Assembly: GCF_047302405.1 (NCBI RefSeq)
Contig: NZ_CP154853.1
Coordinates: forward strand, 4,650,001 to 4,714,000
Length of the DNA stretch: 64,000 bases
Source of the DNA: Alkalihalobacillus sp047302405
GTDB taxonomy: Bacteria > Bacillota > Bacilli > Bacillales > Bacillaceae_D
Direction of reading: 5' to 3'
This document shows positions 60,327 to 64,000 of this stretch, piece by piece. Both the position numbers and the translations under genes were made by a program. The notes beneath the pieces were generated by a model. It searched no databases. It saw only the letters and a list, made by a program, of their open reading frames with translations, and was not told where the DNA came from. How positions within the stretch are numbered: the stretch's first letter is position 1; each line of letters starts with the position of its first letter.

Positions 60327-61160
60327 TTAGTTATCGAAGGTTATACCGAAGTATTCCTCTGTCAATTGATCATAAGTGCCATTTTCTTTATTTTCTTCAA
60401 TGATTTCGTTAATTGCTTCCTGTAATTCAGGGCTGTTCTTTTTTAAGGCAACTCCAACATTCTTAATATCAAATGGCTCACCGACGATTTCAATATGTTC
60501 ACCGCTTGAAGAATTTGTCATATATTCACCAGCAGATACCATTCCAATTGCAACTACATCGAGGCGTTCCGCAATTAAATCAGCGAAACTCTCAGCTGCT
60601 CCTGGGTACTCCCTTAGTTCTTTATAACCTCCGATTTCCCTAACAGCTGCATCAAAAGCAGAACCGGCATTAACACCAACTACCTTGTCGTCAATTTCTG
60701 TTATATCTGCTACAGCATTAGTACCCTTTTTGATAACAGCTACAGCTCCATCCATTGAATAGGGAATAGAAAAATCAATCGATTCTTTTCGTTCATCTGT
60801 AATGTTTACTCCAGAAAGAATAATATCAAAGCGATCAGCTGTTAAGCCTGGTAGCAACCCTGAAAACTGTCCAGTAACAAATTCAGGCTCAACCCCTAAT
60901 CCTTCTGCAATAAGGTGCCCCCATTCAATGTCATAACCGACAAGTTGGTTACTCTCATCCATGTAAGTGTAGGGCCGGTAGTTTCCTGTTGTACCAATAA
61001 CGATCTTTCCGCTGTCTTGAATACGTTGTAGACTGCTATCTTCTGCTTGAACTGAGTTTCCGTTTGCTTCATGACTATTTGTTTCTGTGCTTCCACATCC
61101 GACTAAGGCTAGAGCCGATATACCTGCTATCAAAGAGAATAATTTGTGTTTGATTGACAT
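60327..61160 (-). CDS. Amino-acid ABC transporter substrate-binding lipoprotein
   Basis: A 277-residue family 3 solute-binding protein. The signal SLIAGISALALVGCGS carries the lipobox Cys, so it is anchored outside the membrane. KIVIGTTGNYRPYTYMDESN, LVGYDIEWGHLIAEGLG, DIILSGVNITDERKESIDFS and VGVNAGSAFDAAVREI are typical, with the ligand Arg/Asp pair in NITDERKESID. ATG 61160 is used; GTG 61172 overlaps the AAGGAG site. It is the extracellular receptor of the transporter encoded downstream. The ligand is not predictable in detail. Confidence 0.92.
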   Translation of the reverse strand: MSIKHKLFSLIAGISALALVGCGSTETNSHEANGNSVQAEDSSLQRIQDSGKIVIGTTGNYRPYTYMDESNQLVGYDIEWGHLIAEGLGVEPEFVTGQFSGLLPGLTADRFDIILSGVNITDERKESIDFSIPYSMDGAVAVIKKGTNAVADITEIDDKVVGVNAGSAFDAAVREIGGYKELREYPGAAESFADLIAERLDVVAIGMVSAGEYMTNSSSGEHIEIVGEPFDIKNVGVALKKNSPELQEAINEIIEENKENGTYDQLTEEYFGITFDN

Positions 61161-61225
61161 GTTATAAATCACTCCTTTTATTTTTGAAAATTCTGTAAAT
61201 TATTCGTATGAGTTTTCGGTCTCGA

Positions 61226-62407
61226 TTAATCTAGTTTTGAAAGGTCTAATAAGGTGTAAAGCATGGTATTTGCACCTGCTTCAATATCTTCCCAACTTGA
61301 AAATTCCTCTGGGTGATGGCTTAAACCGTCTTTACTTGGAATAAAAATCATTCCTACGTCCGATATATTTGTCATAGAGTTGGCATCATGGTTGGCACCA
61401 CTTATGATCGACTGATAGGATAGATTCTGTCTCGTACAACTCTTTTCAATTGACTGTTGGACCTCTTTAGATAAGGTTTGAGGTTTTTTTTGAACTCCAT
61501 TATAAATATGGGCTATACAATTGTCGCTAATCCAATTCCTAATATTAGTTTCAAAGTTTTCAATTTCTCTTATGTTGCTCCCACGCATTTCAAGAGTGAG
61601 TTGGACCTCTCCAGGGACGACATTTTCTGAATTGGGAAGAACAGTTACTTTTCCAATGGTAGCTACAATATCATCCGTACTCTCTCTGGCAAGTTTATTC
61701 ACTTGTAAAATTAATGAAGATGCCCTCACCAATGCATCCTCTCGTAGATTCATTGGAGTAGTTCCTGAATGACTCGCTTTTCCTTTGATATGAATATTTA
61801 GCCTTTTAATTCCTGCGATTGAATGGACTATGCCAATCTGATTTTGATTTTCTTCTAAAACACTTCCTTGTTCTATATGCAATTCTAGAAAATGACGATA
61901 CGCTTCTTTTGGCACTTTTACTTTAAATACGTCTTCTCGTGTAAAAGGGAAGGAGGTGAATGATTTTGGCAATTGTTCTTCATCTATTAATCCAGCTATT
62001 GCACGACTACCAAAAGTACCACCAAGTGGGTTTGCTTCTTCTCCAACAAAACAAATTAATTCTAAAGGAATATCAAGAGGGTATCCGTGTTCTTTTAATA
62101 CTTGCAAACATTCTAAACCAACAATAACGCCAATGGCTCCATCATAAAGCCCTCCCTCACGAACAGTATCCAAATGAGAACCGAACGCAATAGCTGGCTG
62201 ATTGAGAGCGCCTATCCTACCAAAAACATTGCCAACTGCATCCTCGCTTACAGAGACTTCTAAGTCGTCTAGTTTTCCTTTTAACCATTCTAGGGCAGCT
62301 TTTTCTTCCTTTGAAAAGGCTAAGCGAGTATATCCGTTATTTTCGGCATTTGCTACCTCACTCATTTCTAGTAAGTTTTCTTTAATTCTTTCAATATTCA
62401 CTTTCAT
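61226..62407 (-). CDS. M20-family carbamoylase/allantoate amidohydrolase-like enzyme (copy 3)
   Basis: A 393-residue M20 amidase. Motifs are AFGSHLDTVREGGLYDGAIG, CFVGEEANPLGGTFGSRAIA, ELHIEQGSVLEENQ, the lid KGKASHSGTTPMNLREDALV and ISGANHDANSM. The second metal motif reads GEEANPLGGTF, lacking the Gly-Thr/Ser-Arg-Phe of copies 1 and 2 (EEGTRF/EEGSRF), so the active-site edge differs. Its ATG lies six bases after the MmgE/PrpD stop, and the two are surely cotranscribed. Substrate is unknown; the pairing suggests that PrpD acts on the same compound. Confidence 0.87.
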   Translation of the reverse strand: MKVNIERIKENLLEMSEVANAENNGYTRLAFSKEEKAALEWLKGKLDDLEVSVSEDAVGNVFGRIGALNQPAIAFGSHLDTVREGGLYDGAIGVIVGLECLQVLKEHGYPLDIPLELICFVGEEANPLGGTFGSRAIAGLIDEEQLPKSFTSFPFTREDVFKVKVPKEAYRHFLELHIEQGSVLEENQNQIGIVHSIAGIKRLNIHIKGKASHSGTTPMNLREDALVRASSLILQVNKLARESTDDIVATIGKVTVLPNSENVVPGEVQLTLEMRGSNIREIENFETNIRNWISDNCIAHIYNGVQKKPQTLSKEVQQSIEKSCTRQNLSYQSIISGANHDANSMTNISDVGMIFIPSKDGLSHHPEEFSSWEDIEAGANTMLYTLLDLSKLD

Positions 62408-62413
62408 ATTTAG

Positions 62414-63772
62414 TTATTTCCCTCCTAATCCACTTGTAAGGTCCTTCAACCAATAATTAAAGTCAGCATACGTTTCTAAGGCAAATGTGAAAGTAACGAG
62501 TTGACTAATTTGTTGTTTACTATAAAAAGGGTTGAGCATTTTGTTGTACTTTTCCAATAATTCATTTTCATTAAAAGGTTGGTCGTGTTCACCTATGGCT
62601 GAAAAGACAGTAGCACTATGCTCCTTTCCATTATGCAAGTTAATTACCACTCGTGCAGGCCTTTGCTCAGGCAGCAGGCTCGTTAGATTTTTATCCTCAT
62701 AAACACAAATTTTTGAAGCTAGCACCAAGAGGGATGGATCGAATAACACCGATTCATTATTTATTTGGTATAAATCTATTCCTTTTAACATGGTCGCTAG
62801 CATAAAAGGTATTGAAAATTTAGCTTCAAGTGGGGTCTTAGGTTGTTGTGTTTTGCACCGACTTGCTAGGCTATACGTATAGACTTCAATTTTTTCTATG
62901 TCGGTTGGTTCTAGATCAGACTCTTGTAAAATGGCCTGAAGGGCATCAAGTGCTGAGTGCGTAAAGCGGCAGGATGGATATAACTTAAAGTAGTTCTTTT
63001 CTATTAAAGGTGGTGTTAATAGTTCGTCGAATAGTCTTGAATGTTGAAATCCATTAGACATAATATGACTCCATAAATCTTCAACTACAGATAAAGAACT
63101 ACGAAATCCATAAGACTGTAAATCTAGAGCTTCATAGGCTAAGTATGAGCCTATTCCAGTATATAAATTTCTTGCAGAGACCCCTTTTTCAGCAGCTTGC
63201 CAAGTTGTTGCGATTGGTAGTGTAGCTGCAAGCAGTGCGGTTTCAATGATATCTTCCTTGCTTTTATTAGCTAGTATACTTGCAGCCACGGCCCCTCCAA
63301 CATTGCCCCATGTTCCATGTGGATGCATGTAATCTTTCATATTAGTTGCATATGCTAATCTAGAACTTGTTTCATAGCCTAATATAAAAGCTTTAATAAA
63401 ATCTTCACCGGACGAACGATTGACGATAGCGCTTAAGTAGGCAGCAGGTAGAATATGTGCGGCGGGGTGACCTTTAGCAAATTGATTTCCTTCGTCTAAT
63501 TCATTACTAACCATCGCTGTACCGTGGATAATGGCACTATTTATTTTGGTTGTAAAAGTATTGGTTCCTAAGATAGGGATACAACTTTCAGTGCTAGGTG
63601 TCTCTTTGCTTACATCTTTTATAAAGTTGATTATAGGTGACTCACTTGACACACTTTGTAAGACTGCTGCTAAAGAATCGAGAATAACCCATTTAGTACG
63701 TTCTATTGTGTTTGAAGTGAAATCATCGTAATCTAGAACATTTCTTAACATGTCGGTGAGCGATTTTGGCAT
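62414..63772 (-). CDS. MmgE/PrpD-family protein
   Basis: A 452-residue member of the family that includes 2-methylcitrate dehydratase, cis-aconitate decarboxylase and iminodisuccinate epimerase. The typical N-terminus (TKWVILDSLAAVLQSVSSES) and the helical domain AIIHGTAMVSNELDEGNQFA, then KGHPAAHILPAAYLSA, are present. GTWGNVGGAVAASILANKSK and YPSCRFTHSALDALQAILQE match the family, with His and Lys positions HGT, KGHPA and SCRFTH likely near the active site. The ATG follows AGGAGG. It is first in the minus operon. Most such proteins have unknown reactions, and context suggests amino-dicarboxylate or ureide chemistry. Confidence 0.9.
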   Translation of the reverse strand: MPKSLTDMLRNVLDYDDFTSNTIERTKWVILDSLAAVLQSVSSESPIINFIKDVSKETPSTESCIPILGTNTFTTKINSAIIHGTAMVSNELDEGNQFAKGHPAAHILPAAYLSAIVNRSSGEDFIKAFILGYETSSRLAYATNMKDYMHPHGTWGNVGGAVAASILANKSKEDIIETALLAATLPIATTWQAAEKGVSARNLYTGIGSYLAYEALDLQSYGFRSSLSVVEDLWSHIMSNGFQHSRLFDELLTPPLIEKNYFKLYPSCRFTHSALDALQAILQESDLEPTDIEKIEVYTYSLASRCKTQQPKTPLEAKFSIPFMLATMLKGIDLYQINNESVLFDPSLLVLASKICVYEDKNLTSLLPEQRPARVVINLHNGKEHSATVFSAIGEHDQPFNENELLEKYNKMLNPFYSKQQISQLVTFTFALETYADFNYWLKDLTSGLGGK

Positions 63773-64000
63773 CTGAATCCTCCTTGTATAATAATGATGA
63801 GGAGATTTTTGGAAAAAGAAAATATGAGATATTGGTAGCTTTAGAATGGACGTTAAAATTCGTATTTATATGAAAAAGTGTTTCAGGTACTGTGTTTATA
63901 CAGTTTCTAGTGAGGTTAGTCTTAGTAGGTGTGTAGGTGTGGTGCTTGTTGGGCTGCTGAGCCTTTAATGAAGTTTCCGAATCCTGGATTCACGACAACC
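63773..64000. other. Non-coding window end upstream of the MmgE/PrpD operon
   Basis: The 228 bases up to the window edge contain no ORF of note and should hold the minus-operon promoter. I see no clean -35/-10 pair on the minus strand. The edge cuts whatever follows. Confidence 0.5.

Overview
The window looks like chromosome from a low-GC, endospore-forming member of the Bacillaceae. The mother-cell regulator spoIIID is followed by mbl, flhO, flhP and fabZ in the order known from Bacillus subtilis, and ywqCDE/tuaD-type polysaccharide genes and a ComK-family gene lie downstream. Glu/Asp-rich secreted proteins (the S1C protease and a small lipoprotein) would suit an alkaliphile or halotolerant relative; that last point is inference.

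0-6 kb is the core spoIIID-mbl-flhO-flhP-epuA-fabZ block. It is interrupted by a 0.88-kb array of about 17 non-coding 52-bp tandem repeats. A small acidic lipoprotein and a 1-kb stretch with decayed sequence follow. 7-13 kb is an aminobenzoyl-glutamate-type module: two M20 amidohydrolases around an AbgT transporter, with a divergent regulator. 13-17.5 kb carries an NlpC/P60 wall hydrolase with three peptidoglycan-binding domains and a membrane-anchored S1C protease.

18-37 kb is an exopolysaccharide locus. It holds a BY-kinase and its membrane modulator (minus strand), an LCP ligase, a PHP tyrosine phosphatase, GtaB, a membrane-bound 4,6-dehydratase, aminotransferase/sugar transferase/acetyltransferase (EpsN-L-M type), two glycosyltransferases, a Wzx-type flippase, a pyruvyltransferase, a Wzy-type polymerase, a UDP-glucuronate epimerase and UDP-glucose dehydrogenase. 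Together they describe a Wzx/Wzy-dependent, probably pyruvylated and uronic-acid-containing polymer under tyrosine-phosphorylation control.

37-50 kb is accessory. It contains VanZ, small ORFs, a ComK-family protein and a small XRE regulator on the minus strand, an N-methyl amino-acid oxidase, a toxin-antitoxin pair (MqsR-like toxin with a zinc-finger/HTH/Panacea antitoxin), a 1476-residue GH30 surface enzyme ending in FIVAR repeats and an LPKTA sorting motif, a group II intron with a damaged reverse transcriptase, and an Abi-alpha/DUF4393 protein. A family of roughly 100-140-bp hairpin elements with GGTGCCTGTCAC-like ends is scattered here, and the intron sits inside one copy.

50.4-63.8 kb holds two convergent operons that look like one catabolic system. 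The plus operon has a YheO/DauR-type regulator, RidA, an SDR, an NCS1 permease, an N-carbamoyl-amino-acid hydrolase, a dihydropyrimidinase-type cyclic amidohydrolase and an NAD-dependent epimerase. The minus operon has MmgE/PrpD, a second carbamoylase-like M20 enzyme, a polar amino-acid ABC transporter and a third M20 enzyme. The substrate is not evident from sequence. This cluster and the element/intron family are the strongest candidates for something undescribed.
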